Shown piece by piece: positions 37,077 through 46,335 of a stretch of 64,000 bases of DNA. A program made the translations under genes and the position numbers. This stretch comes from Terriglobia bacterium. GTDB taxonomy: Bacteria; Acidobacteriota; Terriglobia; Versatilivoradales; Versatilivoraceae. Within the stretch, counting starts at the first letter, position 1. The number at the start of each line of letters is the position of its first letter. The stretch lies in NCBI GenBank assembly GCA_022452285.1, contig JAKUNG010000001.1, positions 244,924 through 308,923 on the forward strand, read 5' to 3'. Under the pieces are notes generated by a model. That model saw only the letters and a list, made by a program, of their open reading frames with translations, was not told where the DNA came from and did no database searches.

Positions 37077-38021
37077 TTACTTTTTATCCAACTCTAACTT
37101 TTTAATGCGATATAGAACTTCTTCATTGAGACGCCTATTAGCAGCAATGAGGTCACTGACTAAACCAATAAATATAACTTGAACCCCAATTATTATCATG
37201 ATCGAAGCTAAGATTAATGATTGAATATGCCCATTAGACATTTCTATAATAAAAAAATATAAGTATCGAATTCCTAAAAGAAACCCAATCATCAAACTAA
37301 TTAATCCCAAAAGAAAGAAAACTTTTAAGGGATTGTACATAGTATAAATTCGAAGGATGGTAGGTATTGATTTCTTTAAATAGGTCCAACTTGAACTAGC
37401 TAAACGAGATTCTCTTAGTTTCTCATTTGTCCTAACAGGAATGGTGTCAACCCTAAGTTGGCTAAAACCAGCTTGGATAACAGTTTCCAAAGTATATGAA
37501 AACCTACTGTGCACAATAGTTTGCATTGCCGCCTTTCGACTATAGGCCCGAAAACCACTAGTGGTATCGACAATTATAGAGTTAGCTATAGAGCGAACAA
37601 ACCAACTACCTATTTTCTGAATCTTTTTTTTTATCCAAGAAAAGTACGGAATATTACTAATATCTCGGGAACCTACCACCAAATCAACCTTATTATAAAT
37701 AATTGGATGAATTAGAGATTCGATATCAGATCCACAGTATTGATTATCTCCATCAGTATTCACAATAATGTCAGCACCCAGCCTTAGGCTTTCATCAAGA
37801 CCCACTCGAAAAGCACTAGCTAAACCCTGATGGTGACCAAGTTCTACAATATGGTTTACTCCAAAATCATGCGCAACTTCAACAGTTCTGTCAGAAGAGC
37901 CGTCATCAATTACAAGAGTTTCTATAATATCTATATCTTTTACAGACCTAGGTAAATTACTGAGGGTGATTGGAAGAGTATTTTCTTCATTAAAACAAGG
38001 AATTTGGATGATAAGCTTCAT
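37077..38021 (-). CDS. GT2-family glycosyltransferase with C-terminal membrane anchor (DPM1/GtrB-like)
   Basis: The 314-residue GT-A enzyme has IPCFNEENTL (7-16), the nucleotide-binding VIDDGSSDRT (about 37-46) and the DxD-like NTDGDNQY (about 88-95). Two membrane helices follow (about 230-255 and 268-292), as in polyprenyl-phosphate sugar transferases. Such enzymes load mannose, glucose or GlcNAc-like sugars onto undecaprenyl phosphate. It is the first gene of the glycan run. The sugar is not determined by the sequence. Confidence 0.88.
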   Translation of the reverse strand: MKLIIQIPCFNEENTLPITLSNLPRSVKDIDIIETLVIDDGSSDRTVEVAHDFGVNHIVELGHHQGLASAFRVGLDESLRLGADIIVNTDGDNQYCGSDIESLIHPIIYNKVDLVVGSRDISNIPYFSWIKKKIQKIGSWFVRSIANSIIVDTTSGFRAYSRKAAMQTIVHSRFSYTLETVIQAGFSQLRVDTIPVRTNEKLRESRLASSSWTYLKKSIPTILRIYTMYNPLKVFFLLGLISLMIGFLLGIRYLYFFIIEMSNGHIQSLILASIMIIIGVQVIFIGLVSDLIAANRRLNEEVLYRIKKLELDKK

Positions 38022-38062
38022 GAGACTATATTTCAGAATGTTGCTAATACCACTACAAAAAA

Positions 38063-38929
38063 TTAAGTCATTTCAACCAATTCTACGAGTACCGATCCGA
38101 ATGCAAGAGAGACAGACGCTAGAACAGGAATTTTGCGCTGATCTCGAGTAAACCAGAAAGTAATCTTTTTATTATTTAAAAAGTTTTGACCTAGTTTAAT
38201 AACTGCTTCGACCTTATGGACTAAAAATCCACCGATACTATTCGAGATCAACTCATTTCCAAGTACCTTGATATGAACTTGATATATGCTCTCTCCTTCA
38301 ATAACCGGAATAATAATACGTAATCCAGGTTTCAGTTGGAGTGTTCGAAGAAAATATAGTGCAGATACTGGATCTTGTGTACCTAGCTCAACAGGAATTC
38401 TTTTTAATTCCTTTTTTTTATTCGCGAGTGTTGCTATACCTTGTTGAGGATTAAAGGTCATGCTTTCCCTAACAATTTTTTTTGTTTCTCTTAAATATTT
38501 ACGATATTCTCGACTTGATCCTAACTTTAGGTCAAAAATAGATAAATACTCAAAATTTAATTGATATATTGAATTGATTGCTAAACTACTTTTGGCTTTT
38601 AACCGCAAACGAAAAAGCTTGGAATACTTTGATCCTCCTGAAGTTACATCTAAATGTGCAGTCCCAGCCTCTATTGTTTCTAAATAAGAAATGCGATAAA
38701 CCAATTTTTCACCTAATTTAAAAGGTCTTATATCAGTACTGGTATTCGTCTGTTGCTCCAAAGCCGGTGTTAACTCTTCAGTTTTTTCGATCTTTAATGT
38801 TGTACCTATTACTTGTGGGCAAATGCTACTTGATATCAAGCAAATTAGAAATCCTATCCTGAATGTGACAGGCCATAGAATTAACTTGTTTAATACTAAA
38901 CAAGAAAAGGTTTTATTCAGTAGGATCAT
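38063..38929 (-). CDS. DUF3108 family secreted protein
   Basis: The 288-residue protein has a long basic-hydrophobic N-terminus (to about residue 40) that serves as signal peptide. The DUF3108 domain starts with FKLGEKLVYRISYLETIEAGTAHLDV (about 70-95) and includes ALYFLRTLQLKPG (about 186-198). The fold is expected to be an all-beta, LolA-like half barrel in the periplasm. No enzymatic residues are known for the family. It stands 41 bases upstream of the GT2 gene on the same strand and may belong to the envelope cluster. Confidence 0.8.
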   Translation of the reverse strand: MILLNKTFSCLVLNKLILWPVTFRIGFLICLISSSICPQVIGTTLKIEKTEELTPALEQQTNTSTDIRPFKLGEKLVYRISYLETIEAGTAHLDVTSGGSKYSKLFRLRLKAKSSLAINSIYQLNFEYLSIFDLKLGSSREYRKYLRETKKIVRESMTFNPQQGIATLANKKKELKRIPVELGTQDPVSALYFLRTLQLKPGLRIIIPVIEGESIYQVHIKVLGNELISNSIGGFLVHKVEAVIKLGQNFLNNKKITFWFTRDQRKIPVLASVSLAFGSVLVELVEMT

Positions 38930-39017
38930 AAATACTATTGATTCATGGGGAATTTAGGCTAATAAATCTATTGGTTAATTTTGAATAATTATTCTTTCAA
39001 TCATTGATTAGGATACA

Positions 39018-39758
39018 TCAGTAGATATGACGACCACCATCCACTCGAATACATTCTCCAGTTATAAAATCACTTTCAACAAGATTCAGAACAAGCTTAA
39101 CAATTTCTTGAGCTCCTCCCCAACGGCCTAATGGAGTATTTTCTTTTACTTTCTTGATGTTTTTTTTAGACAAATCTGGAGGAGGAATAATCGGGCCTGG
39201 TGCTATAGCATTAACCAGAATGTTTTCAGAGGCCATCTCTAAGGCTAGGGACTCAGTAAGCCCTATTATCCCCATTTTTGAAACATAGTAAGGTATGTAA
39301 CCTCTGTAACGAGGACGATTACTAGCAGCAGTCCAATCAGTAAAGTTAATAATGCGCCCTCCCCCTCTTAATCGCATTGCAGGAGCAACTGCTTGAGCAC
39401 AGAAAAAAGCACTTCGAAGATTAATGTTTATGTTATTGTCCCATTCGCGTTCTGTTATTTCCATTAAAGGACTGGAGTTATAAATCGAGGCTAAATTAAT
39501 TAAAAAATCAATTCCTCCCCATACCTTTATCACCTGACTTACCATCAACTTGACCTGAATTACTTGGGCTAGGTCAGCCTGTATAGTGACAGCATCCGCA
39601 CCAATTGCACGAATTTCTTTTGCTACTGTTTCGGCCTCTTGTTTAGAACGATTATATATGAGTGCGACTTTAGCTCCTTTTTTTGCTAGTTCAAAACCAA
39701 CTCTACCCCCAATTCTCCTAGTACCTGTAATACAAGCGACTCGTCCTTTGATTTCCAT
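39018..39758 (-). CDS. Short-chain dehydrogenase/reductase, pteridine reductase/FabG-like
   Basis: A 246-residue Rossmann oxidoreductase with NADP-binding TGTRRIGGRVG (11-21), the NxA motif LINLASIY (about 86-93) and the catalytic Tyr157 and Lys161 (YYVSK). The TGxRRIG version of the glycine loop is seen in FolM/pteridine-reductase-like SDRs, so reduction of a dihydropteridine is possible. A general 3-ketoacyl reductase is the alternative. It is 32 bases after recR and closes the dnaX-ybaB-recR run. Confidence 0.85.
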   Translation of the reverse strand: MEIKGRVACITGTRRIGGRVGFELAKKGAKVALIYNRSKQEAETVAKEIRAIGADAVTIQADLAQVIQVKLMVSQVIKVWGGIDFLINLASIYNSSPLMEITEREWDNNININLRSAFFCAQAVAPAMRLRGGGRIINFTDWTAASNRPRYRGYIPYYVSKMGIIGLTESLALEMASENILVNAIAPGPIIPPPDLSKKNIKKVKENTPLGRWGGAQEIVKLVLNLVESDFITGECIRVDGGRHIY

Positions 39759-39790
39759 TGTTAGTCCAAATAGAACATGTTCATCTGTAA

Positions 39791-40390
39791 TTAGAGATCC
39801 CGACGGCCTTCTAAAGCTTTTGACATGGTGATTTCATCTGCATAATCTAAGTCACCTCCTACTGGAACTCCCATAGCTATTCGAGTCACCCTAACTTGTA
39901 ACGGTTTGATCAATTTTGATAGGTATAGAGCTGTAGCTTCACCTTCTACACTAGGATTGGTAGCAATAATTATCTCTTTTACTTCTCCGTCTTTCAAACG
40001 TTCTAATAGTTCTTTGATCTTTAACTGATCAGGACCAATCCGATTCAAAGGTGAAAGAACTCCTAATAAAACATGGTATAGACCGTTGAATTCTCTAGTC
40101 TTTTCTACAGCAATGGTGTTATGGGCTTCTTCTAAAACACAAATTAAACTTTGGTCGCGACGGGGATCGATACAGAATCTACATGGGTCCGTATCAGTTA
40201 TATTAAAGCACACTGAACAGTACTGGATGGAATTTTTGACCTCTATAATAGACTGAGTCAGCTTCTCAGCTTCTATATGAGAACAGCGTACAAGATAAAA
40301 ACCCAGTCTTTGTGCAGATTTTAGACCAATTCCAGGAAGTTTTTTGAGCTCATTAATTAAATTTTCAATAGGGGGAGGATAGTCACGCAT
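39791..40390 (-). CDS. recR: Recombination protein RecR
   Basis: The 199-residue DNA-repair clamp works with RecF and RecO to load RecA at gaps. Helix-hairpin-helix LKKLPGIGLKSAQRL (about 15-29), the zinc finger CSVCFNITDTDPCRFC (about 57-72) and the Toprim domain with CVLEEAHNTIAVE (about 82-94) and ATNPSVEGEATALYL (about 141-155) are all present. Order dnaX-ybaB-recR is conserved in bacteria. Confidence 0.97.
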   Translation of the reverse strand: MRDYPPPIENLINELKKLPGIGLKSAQRLGFYLVRCSHIEAEKLTQSIIEVKNSIQYCSVCFNITDTDPCRFCIDPRRDQSLICVLEEAHNTIAVEKTREFNGLYHVLLGVLSPLNRIGPDQLKIKELLERLKDGEVKEIIIATNPSVEGEATALYLSKLIKPLQVRVTRIAMGVPVGGDLDYADEITMSKALEGRRDL

Positions 40391-40525
40391 TTTGTCTAGT
40401 CAATCAATCCATGAATAGAAGATTATAACTAACAACAACCCTACATGTTCAAACAGGTATTTTAAAAATATCAGAACCGCTTTCACATAAAAATACATAA
40501 ATTCGTTGAAAGCTGAAAATGTGTT

Positions 40526-40840
40526 CTACATCAAACCTGGAATTCCCAAACCACCAGTTAGTCCACCTATTTGCCCGGCCATAGCTTCATCAACTTTTCG
40601 GGACGCTTCCGTGAAGGCTGCAAGCACTAAGTCTTGTAACATCTCGATGTCACCTGAACTTACTGCTTCTGATTCAATTTTGACCTCAAGCACTTGCTTT
40701 AATCCACTCATTCTGACAGTAACCATACCTCCTCCAGCACTACCTTCTACAGACAATTCAGCCATCTGCTTTTGTATCTTTTCCTGCATCTGTTGCGCCT
40801 GTTTCATCATCTGCTGCATATTTTTCATCAAAACCTCCAT
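40526..40840 (-). CDS. ybaB: YbaB/EbfC nucleoid-associated protein
   Basis: A 104-residue DNA-binding protein with an N-terminal amphipathic helix rich in Met, Gln and Lys (about 1-28), then the conserved strand [23 protein letters not shown] (about 38-60) and the C-terminal helix with [15 protein letters not shown] (about 71-85). It forms dimers that bind DNA. It lies 86 bases after dnaX and 135 before recR. Confidence 0.95.
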   Translation of the reverse strand: MEVLMKNMQQMMKQAQQMQEKIQKQMAELSVEGSAGGGMVTVRMSGLKQVLEVKIESEAVSSGDIEMLQDLVLAAFTEASRKVDEAMAGQIGGLTGGLGIPGLM

Positions 40841-40926
40841 CCCTTATAGTTTTCATTTACCTTTTTAAACTGTTTAAGATAATTCCAAAAACCGAAAATT
40901 CATCCATTATCCAATATTTAATTTAC

Positions 40927-42561
40927 CTATTTCATCTTTTTGATATCTCTAATTTCGCCCTCAAATACATTAAGGAACCGTCTGACATTAACAGCTTTTT
41001 GAGGTCTATCTGATACCTTTGCAGGTGGACCAGAGGTTGGTACAGTGGCAGTCCCACTAGATATTGTCGATACGTCATTATTTGCTGATGATATTAGAGA
41101 AACCTTAAAAGGCTTACCTATAAGCTTCATACCCAAGTTTTGAATGACTTTTAGATTATCAGTAACATCAATCATGTCCATATAATGACTATCAGAACTC
41201 AAAAAGTTAATTTTAATTTCATCTTTCTCAACGGAAAAATTGATAGCTCGATCAACAATAGAATCAATCATTGGTGAGGCTGTTTTAAGAGCTGTCCTAA
41301 TAACATCAATCTCTATTTTCTTGGCAGATGAAACTGAGTTGGTCTGCTCATTAAAAATCTGGGGCTTAAGAGATTGCTGCTCTGATGAAGAGTCTATTTT
41401 CACTGCCACTTCATCATTATTTAAACCAGTCCCGTCAGGGAAAGATGACAAAAATTCTTCAATCGCTACCAAATGCTTAAGTTGAATTATTTTCACAAAT
41501 GCCATTTCTAGATGTATTCGGGGCTGAGTTGACCAACGAAGCTCTCCCTCAGTTGCTACCAAAATCTGACAAAATCTTATCAAATCCTGTTCAGAGAAAC
41601 TACTAGACACCATTTCTAAACGTTTTAAATCATCCATTGGTAGAGGAATCAGTTGTGGATCTTTACCAGCAATTTTTAAAACGAGTAAATCTCTAAAATA
41701 ACCAAGCACTTCACGAATACACTGTTGAGGACTTTTACCACTCTTCAATAACTGTTCAACTATCAAGAGTCCTTTTTTTGAATCAGATTCAACAATTGTT
41801 TCAGCTATGTTTTCCAATAATTGCCGAGGGATAGTACCTAATAGCTCAGTTACTTGCTCATCATCTATTTTTTGACCACACAATGAAACAACTTGGTCGA
41901 GTGTAGACTGAGCATCACGCATGCTGCCCTCCGAAGCCTTTGCAATAAGATTCAATGCTTGCGGACCAATCTGAATATGCTCTTGAGTAGCTATAAATTC
42001 CAGTCGTTTAAGAATATCTTGATAACTGATTGCACGAAAATTGAAATGTTGGCAACGCGACAAAATAGTTGCAGGAATTTTATGAAGCTCAGTCGTAGCT
42101 AGGATAAAAACAATTTGTGGAGGGGGCTCTTCAAGAGTTTTCAATAGAGCATTAAATGCCTCAGTCGTCAACATATGAACTTCATCAATGATAAAAATCT
42201 TATAAGCATCCCGAGCAGGAGCATACTTTACACTGTCCCTAAGCTCCCTAATTTCATCAATACCACGATTAGATGCTGCATCAAGTTCAAGAACATCAAT
42301 TGACTGACCTAGTGTAATTTCTCTACACGAGGAACATTCGTTACATGGACCTACTTTTTGTTTTGCCTGACAGTTAAGGGCCTTAGCCAGTATTCTAGCA
42401 GTGGTGGTTTTCCCTACTCCTCTAACTCCTGCAAACAAATAGGCATGTGCAATTCTGTCATTAGAAATTGCATTCCTTAAGGTTTCAGCAGCTGCAGTTT
42501 GCCCAACTACCTCTTCAAAAGTCTGGGGCCGCCATTTACGAGCAAGGACTTGATAGGTCAT
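40927..42561 (-). CDS. dnaX: DNA polymerase III subunits gamma/tau
   Basis: The 544-residue clamp-loader ATPase has Walker A GVRGVGKTTT (45-54), the zinc module Cys64, Cys73, Cys76, Cys79, Walker B FIIDEVHML (about 122-130), sensor-1 LATTELHKIP (about 153-162) and LEEPPP. The clamp-loader domains extend to about residue 365, followed by a variable linker and a C-terminal tau-like domain. It is the first gene of the conserved recombination/replication run and lies just downstream of the SRP RNA gene. Confidence 0.97.
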   Translation of the reverse strand: MTYQVLARKWRPQTFEEVVGQTAAAETLRNAISNDRIAHAYLFAGVRGVGKTTTARILAKALNCQAKQKVGPCNECSSCREITLGQSIDVLELDAASNRGIDEIRELRDSVKYAPARDAYKIFIIDEVHMLTTEAFNALLKTLEEPPPQIVFILATTELHKIPATILSRCQHFNFRAISYQDILKRLEFIATQEHIQIGPQALNLIAKASEGSMRDAQSTLDQVVSLCGQKIDDEQVTELLGTIPRQLLENIAETIVESDSKKGLLIVEQLLKSGKSPQQCIREVLGYFRDLLVLKIAGKDPQLIPLPMDDLKRLEMVSSSFSEQDLIRFCQILVATEGELRWSTQPRIHLEMAFVKIIQLKHLVAIEEFLSSFPDGTGLNNDEVAVKIDSSSEQQSLKPQIFNEQTNSVSSAKKIEIDVIRTALKTASPMIDSIVDRAINFSVEKDEIKINFLSSDSHYMDMIDVTDNLKVIQNLGMKLIGKPFKVSLISSANNDVSTISSGTATVPTSGPPAKVSDRPQKAVNVRRFLNVFEGEIRDIKKMK

Positions 42562-42582
42562 TGAATATCAATGGGAACTTTT

Positions 42583-42610
42583 ATTGTTAAGAATAAATCT
42601 TGTCCGTCAA
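42583..42610 (-). promoter_or_regulatory. Possible dnaX promoter
   Basis: On the minus strand TTGACG (42605-42610), a 16-base spacer and AACAAT (42583-42588) make a fair sigma-70-type match, 22 bases before the dnaX ATG. The -10 is only 4 of 6. Confidence 0.3.
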
Positions 42611-42706
42611 ACTTTTGTTAACTTGCCGGGCAATTTCTAGGAATCGGTCATTACTAGCGGGGCTTCAAAAAAACTGATCCATAAGAAAAGAACTACCCAA
42701 ATTATT

Positions 42707-42814
42707 GATTAGGCCCCAGGTTTTCTGTGGCACCTCCAGAGCTCCACTACCGTTGCTTTCTTCCGAACCTGGCGGGGTTTGCGGGTCTGAAGTGCACAGG
42801 CCTGAGACCTAATC
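42707..42814 (-). ncRNA. ffs: Signal recognition particle RNA, small bacterial type (4.5S)
   Basis: Read on the minus strand, GATTAGGTCTCAGG pairs with the terminal CCTGGGGCCTAATC to close a long hairpin of about 108 bases. The apical part carries the conserved SRP core: CCAGGTTCGGAAGAAAGCA (GGAA-type tetraloop flanked by the Ffh-binding symmetric and asymmetric loops) followed by GGTAGTGGAGCTCTGGAGGTG. It binds Ffh and guides nascent membrane proteins to the translocon. It ends 146 bases before the dnaX start on the same strand. Confidence 0.93.
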
Positions 42815-42839
42815 AAACTGTTTTTGCAGATCCGTTAAA

Positions 42840-42868
42840 ATGTTAATGAAAAAGCCTTTTACTGTCCA
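42840..42868 (-). promoter_or_regulatory. Possible promoter of the SRP RNA gene
   Basis: TGGACA (42863-42868) is separated by 17 bases from TAACAT (42840-42845) on the minus strand. The -35 matches 5 of 6 and the -10 4 of 6. The mature RNA begins 25 bases after the -10, so a short processed leader is implied. Confidence 0.35.
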
Positions 42869-42986
42869 CAGAAAAGAAACCCTCTAATTAGATTCTTTTG
42901 ATCTTTGATTTATTAAATGATCTATTTAATTTCAATTTTTTTGCTTAATGAGAAATAACAGTAAGAAGATACTCATTCCATGTCTT

Positions 42987-43073
42987 TCAATTATCCATTC
43001 CCAATTCTGTTTTTGTAACTAACTGGATGGGAATTTCAATATCTTTATCAATACTTTGATCTTGAAGAATTAT
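42987..43073 (-). pseudogene. Remnant of a sugar-binding protein C-terminus (RbsB-like)
   Basis: In a frame different from the permease fragment just upstream, about 27 codons read SIDKDIEIPIQLVTKTEL and end at a TGA. This matches the usual C-terminal strand of ribose/galactose-type periplasmic binding proteins (IDxxIxxPxxLVTKxN). No start codon or remaining body is present. The match is short and remembered, so it is a suggestion. Confidence 0.4.
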
Positions 43074-43342
43074 GGGAAATCCATCTGCAATAAACTAGCC
43101 ATTATCACACCAGAGAAAGCAAGAATAGAACCTACTGACAAATCAATCCCTGAACTGATGATGACGAATGTCATTCCTATTGCAATAATAGAAATTACTG
43201 AAGACTGTTCCACAATATTGAGTAGATTTGATACTGTTAAAAAATAAGGACTCAGTATCCAAAGAATAAGACATAGTCCAATTAAACCAAATAAGGTACC
43301 TAACTGTCGTCCCAGTAAAGATAGAAAGTGATTTGATTTCAT
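43070..43342 (-). pseudogene. Truncated ribose-type ABC permease (RbsC N-terminus)
   Basis: About 90 codons match the start of RbsC-family sugar permeases: a first helix (LGTLFGLIGLCLILWILSP), LTVSNLLNIVEQSS, and IAIGMTFVIISSGIDLSVGS, the family signature before helix 3. The reading frame stops after ASLLQMDFP, whereas intact permeases run to about 320 residues. GAAGAGG 5 bases ahead supports the ATG at 43342, although an in-frame ATG lies at 43363. The break coincides with the start of the RbsB-like tail. It may still be translated but cannot be a working permease. Confidence 0.75.
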
Positions 43343-43363
43343 AGACCTCTTCAAATTATGCAT

Positions 43364-43733
43364 AAGTTTGTTCTAGAAATGTTATTTTACCAATGATAAT
43401 TCATCGAAAAACATTGAGCAGAATGTTAGAATTACAATTAGGTTCTATCTAATTTAAAATCTCCTGACCTATTCTCATCTGTTTCATCCACTAAGTCAAA
43501 AAGACATTATTCAAATTAGGTTTAAAGAGTTAACCTTGTAAATGAAGAAGATTTTACATTTAGTTTTTTACTTATTAGAAAGAAATCTTTAAAATATTTA
43601 TACTTTGTAAATACACTGAATGATTATTGTCTGGGTAAGTAAAACAAAATAAAAACTTTATTTTTCTAATCTCCCATAGACTGGGGAAAATCAAACACAG
43701 GTTCCTCGTAAAAAATAAATGAGGTTAATCGAT
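43364..43733. other. Intergenic AT-rich region (370 bases)
   Basis: This lies between the truncated permease (minus) and the propeller gene (plus). I looked for a remnant of the sugar ABC ATPase expected upstream of rbsC and found none. No RNA gene or clear promoter was seen. Confidence 0.45.
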
Positions 43734-45011
43734 ATGGCAAATAGAGTTGTAATCGCCCTAATACTCATCATGAATATTTTTGATTCAGCAATCGCTGATA
43801 ATTGGCCCCAGTGGAGGGGGCCCTCGCTAGATGGAATTAGCCAGGAAAAGCGATTGCCTCTACTCTGGAACAGAAAAAGAAACATCACTTGGGAACTAGT
43901 TTTACCTAGTTTTAGCGGCTCTACTCCTATTGTTTGGGATGAGTCTATTTTCTTAAATGTTGCGGACGGCTCTGATCTCTATCTTTGGTGCATTAATCGC
44001 AATAATGGAGAGTTAAAATGGAAAAAATTCCTTGGCAGCGGCAATGTAAAAAACCGCAAACATAATATGTCCTCCCCTTCACCCGTCACTGATGGCAAAT
44101 CTGTTTTTGTCATGACTGGAACTGGTGTCCTCAAGGGATTTGATTTTAATGGAAACCCTCTTTGGACAAGAGATATTCCAAAAGACTATGGACAGCTAGG
44201 AATGAATTTTGGCTATGGCTCCTCCCCGCTACTATATAGAGAGAGTCTTTATATCCAAGTGCTTCATGGTATGTTTACTGATGATCCTTCTTATGTCCTC
44301 AGAATCAATTCCAAAAATGGACAAACTATCTGGAAAAAAGAACGAAAGACTGATGCTGTCCATGAATCACCCGATTCTTACTCTACACCTACCGTTGCAA
44401 ACACCGACCGAGGGACTGAACTCATAGTTACAGGCGGTGACTGTGTAACAGGTCACAATCTTGAAAATGGAAAAGAACTTTGGAGAGTCAATGGGTTCAA
44501 CCCTAACAATAGTCGTAATTATCGAGTTGTTGCCTCCCCAGTTGCTATGAAGGATTTAGTTTATGTTCCCACCCGCGTTAGACCTTTAATAGCTATTCGT
44601 CCAGGAGGTACTGGTGATGTTACTGAAAGCCATAGTGTCTGGAAATTTCAAAATGGTCCAGATGTCCCAACCCCTGTGGTAGATAACACCTATTTCTACT
44701 CAGTAAGTGATAATGGTGTTATGTGGTGTCTGGACGCCAAAAGTGGAAAAAGAATTTGGGGAGGAAACCGATTGAAACCAGGGACCTATACCGCCTCTCC
44801 TGTGCTGGCTGATGGGAAAATCTACATCAGTAATGAGGACGGATTGACAACAGTAATCAAAACTGGCCCAACGTTTAAGATTCTGGCTGAGAATCCTCTA
44901 AATGATTATTGTCTTAGTTCTCCTGCTATTTCTGATGGACAAATCTTCATCCGAACTGCTGAACGTCTTTTTTGCATTGGACAGCGCACTAACAACGATG
45001 ATACTCATTAG
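43734..45011 (+). CDS. Exported PQQ-like beta-propeller repeat protein
   Basis: A protein of about 425 residues with a signal peptide (about 1-22, ending DSAIA) and the opening DNWPQWRGPSLDGIS typical of a large family in Planctomycetes and Acidobacteria. Repeats of the form LYLWCINRNNGELKWKK, GFDFNGNPLWTRDI, LRINSKNGQTIWKKE and WCLDAKSGKRIWG give an eight-bladed propeller like BamB or quinoprotein dehydrogenases. No PQQ-enzyme catalytic Asp or disulfide motif is recognisable, so a binding or assembly role is more likely. The ATG at 43734 has GAGG 9 bases upstream and is preferred over the one at 43719. Confidence 0.85.
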   Translation: MANRVVIALILIMNIFDSAIADNWPQWRGPSLDGISQEKRLPLLWNRKRNITWELVLPSFSGSTPIVWDESIFLNVADGSDLYLWCINRNNGELKWKKFLGSGNVKNRKHNMSSPSPVTDGKSVFVMTGTGVLKGFDFNGNPLWTRDIPKDYGQLGMNFGYGSSPLLYRESLYIQVLHGMFTDDPSYVLRINSKNGQTIWKKERKTDAVHESPDSYSTPTVANTDRGTELIVTGGDCVTGHNLENGKELWRVNGFNPNNSRNYRVVASPVAMKDLVYVPTRVRPLIAIRPGGTGDVTESHSVWKFQNGPDVPTPVVDNTYFYSVSDNGVMWCLDAKSGKRIWGGNRLKPGTYTASPVLADGKIYISNEDGLTTVIKTGPTFKILAENPLNDYCLSSPAISDGQIFIRTAERLFCIGQRTNNDDTH

Positions 45012-45060
45012 AACCTATCACAGATCCTTTGACAACCGTTCCACACATCTAAATTTATTT

Positions 45061-45969
45061 TCAGGTGAAACGTTTAGCATGAGCCACAAAGTCAAAATCA
45101 ACATGTTCCTTCCAGCGATTCATCAGATCAAGTGTTAATTTCCCAGGCTTTCCATCCCCGACTAACTGGCCATTGAATCGGGTAACAGGCATTACACACA
45201 TACCAGTTGAAGTGATGAATGCCTCATCTGCAGTAACTGCATGATAGGATTGAAGATCTTGTTCTTTGACAGTTAGACCTAAACCTCTAGCAAGTTCAAT
45301 AGTAGTCATCCGACTAACTCCCTGAAGAATGTTACGCTCGCTAGCAGTAAGCAACTCTCCCCGACAAACTAGAAAAAAGTTCCATCCAGTTCCTTCTGTC
45401 AAGTTCCCTTGATGGTCTAACATCAAAGGAATGGCTTCAGGATCAACTAATCGCGCTTCTTCATCAGCTAAAGAAAAATGAAGTCGACTTCGATATTTTA
45501 TTTTAGGGTCAACCGTCAGAGGATGCATGTGGCGAGTTGCAGGGGTCACTACATGGCATCCCTTTTCATAATATATTGCCTTTTTACTTAAACCTCGACT
45601 TAAGGGGAAAAAATACATAACGAAAGTTGTAGTTGTAGTAGGCAAAACTAACCCCATTCGACCTCTACTTATCAAATGTCCGACACCTCCTTCATCCCCT
45701 GGTGCCAATGTTGGAAGATTTGCTAAAAGAAATTCTTGGGTAACCTCATCTAACTCTTTAGGAGTCAAATCAAAGTTCAACCGTGCTCCATTGATTGAAC
45801 GTAGCAAACGATTTCTATGTTCTGTCCATCTAAATAACTTATGATTAAATGTCCTAGTAGTTTCTAAAACAGCATCACCTATCAGAACTGCACTGTCAAA
45901 AATTGAAATTTTTGCCTCATTCTCTGGAACCATGTCTCCGTTTATATAAACCATTCGTTCTTTTGTCAC
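45061..45969 (-). CDS. Class IV aminotransferase (branched-chain / D-amino-acid / ADC lyase type)
   Basis: A PLP enzyme of about 302 residues. From the start used here, VYINGDMVP and FDSAVLIGDAVLETTRTF open the domain, the PLP lysine is probably within DPKIKYRSRL, and LTEGTGWNFFLV and ILQGVSRMTTIEL hold the cofactor-phosphate contacts. It could be branched-chain aminotransferase, D-alanine aminotransferase or aminodeoxychorismate lyase; the neighbours do not decide. The in-frame TTG at 45981 lies inside the Shine-Dalgarno GGAG (45976-45979), so I place the start at the GTG at 45969, 6 bases downstream of it. Confidence 0.85.
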   Translation of the reverse strand: MTKERMVYINGDMVPENEAKISIFDSAVLIGDAVLETTRTFNHKLFRWTEHRNRLLRSINGARLNFDLTPKELDEVTQEFLLANLPTLAPGDEGGVGHLISRGRMGLVLPTTTTTFVMYFFPLSRGLSKKAIYYEKGCHVVTPATRHMHPLTVDPKIKYRSRLHFSLADEEARLVDPEAIPLMLDHQGNLTEGTGWNFFLVCRGELLTASERNILQGVSRMTTIELARGLGLTVKEQDLQSYHAVTADEAFITSTGMCVMPVTRFNGQLVGDGKPGKLTLDLMNRWKEHVDFDFVAHAKRFT

Positions 45970-46335
45970 TTTACGCTCCAATCAAAAATTAAATATCTTT
46001 GTATAACTATAGCAGCTATTAATTATAGAAATCTTTAAAACACTTATTTTTTAGAATAAAATAAACTTTTCTTTCATTACAGTAAAAGAAGCTAATATCT
46101 TTAAAATGATAGGGTATAATTGGATCAAGAAGAACTTGGTTTAAGAAAAGAAGTGGAGATTTAATAAGGAATGTGCCTTAATTGAATTAAATTTTTTACA
46201 CATTTTTCTAGCCTCTATGCTTCCAGTTGGATCTATAAACTTATAGTCAATCGAGCTATTTAGCTACTTGTTGTGAACTCATTTGATTTGCCCTTTTTAC
46301 AATTTTAATTTTCATGAGGAGGGTTAATTTAACCC
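45970..46335. other. Divergent intergenic region (366 bases)
   Basis: This AT-rich spacer separates the aminotransferase (minus) and the Ldh-type dehydrogenase (plus). The GAGGAGGG at about 46316-46323 is the ribosome site of the latter. No RNA element, repeat or confident promoter was recognised. Confidence 0.45.

Noticed and set aside
40506..40868. Open frame of 120 codons on the plus strand opposite ybaB
   Set aside because: It mirrors the codon structure of ybaB, is rich in Cys, Ser and Pro as antisense frames are, and has no ribosome site. Treated as a shadow.
41765..41785. A-run (seven A on the minus strand) in dnaX as a frameshift site for the gamma subunit
   Set aside because: It lies at about codon 264, inside the clamp-loader domains. 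A product ending there would lack part of domain III, and no stimulating hairpin is evident.
42618..42632. Short palindrome TTGCCGGGCAA between dnaX and the SRP RNA gene
   Set aside because: Arms of five bases around one base are too short to form a hairpin and no regulator family is suggested.
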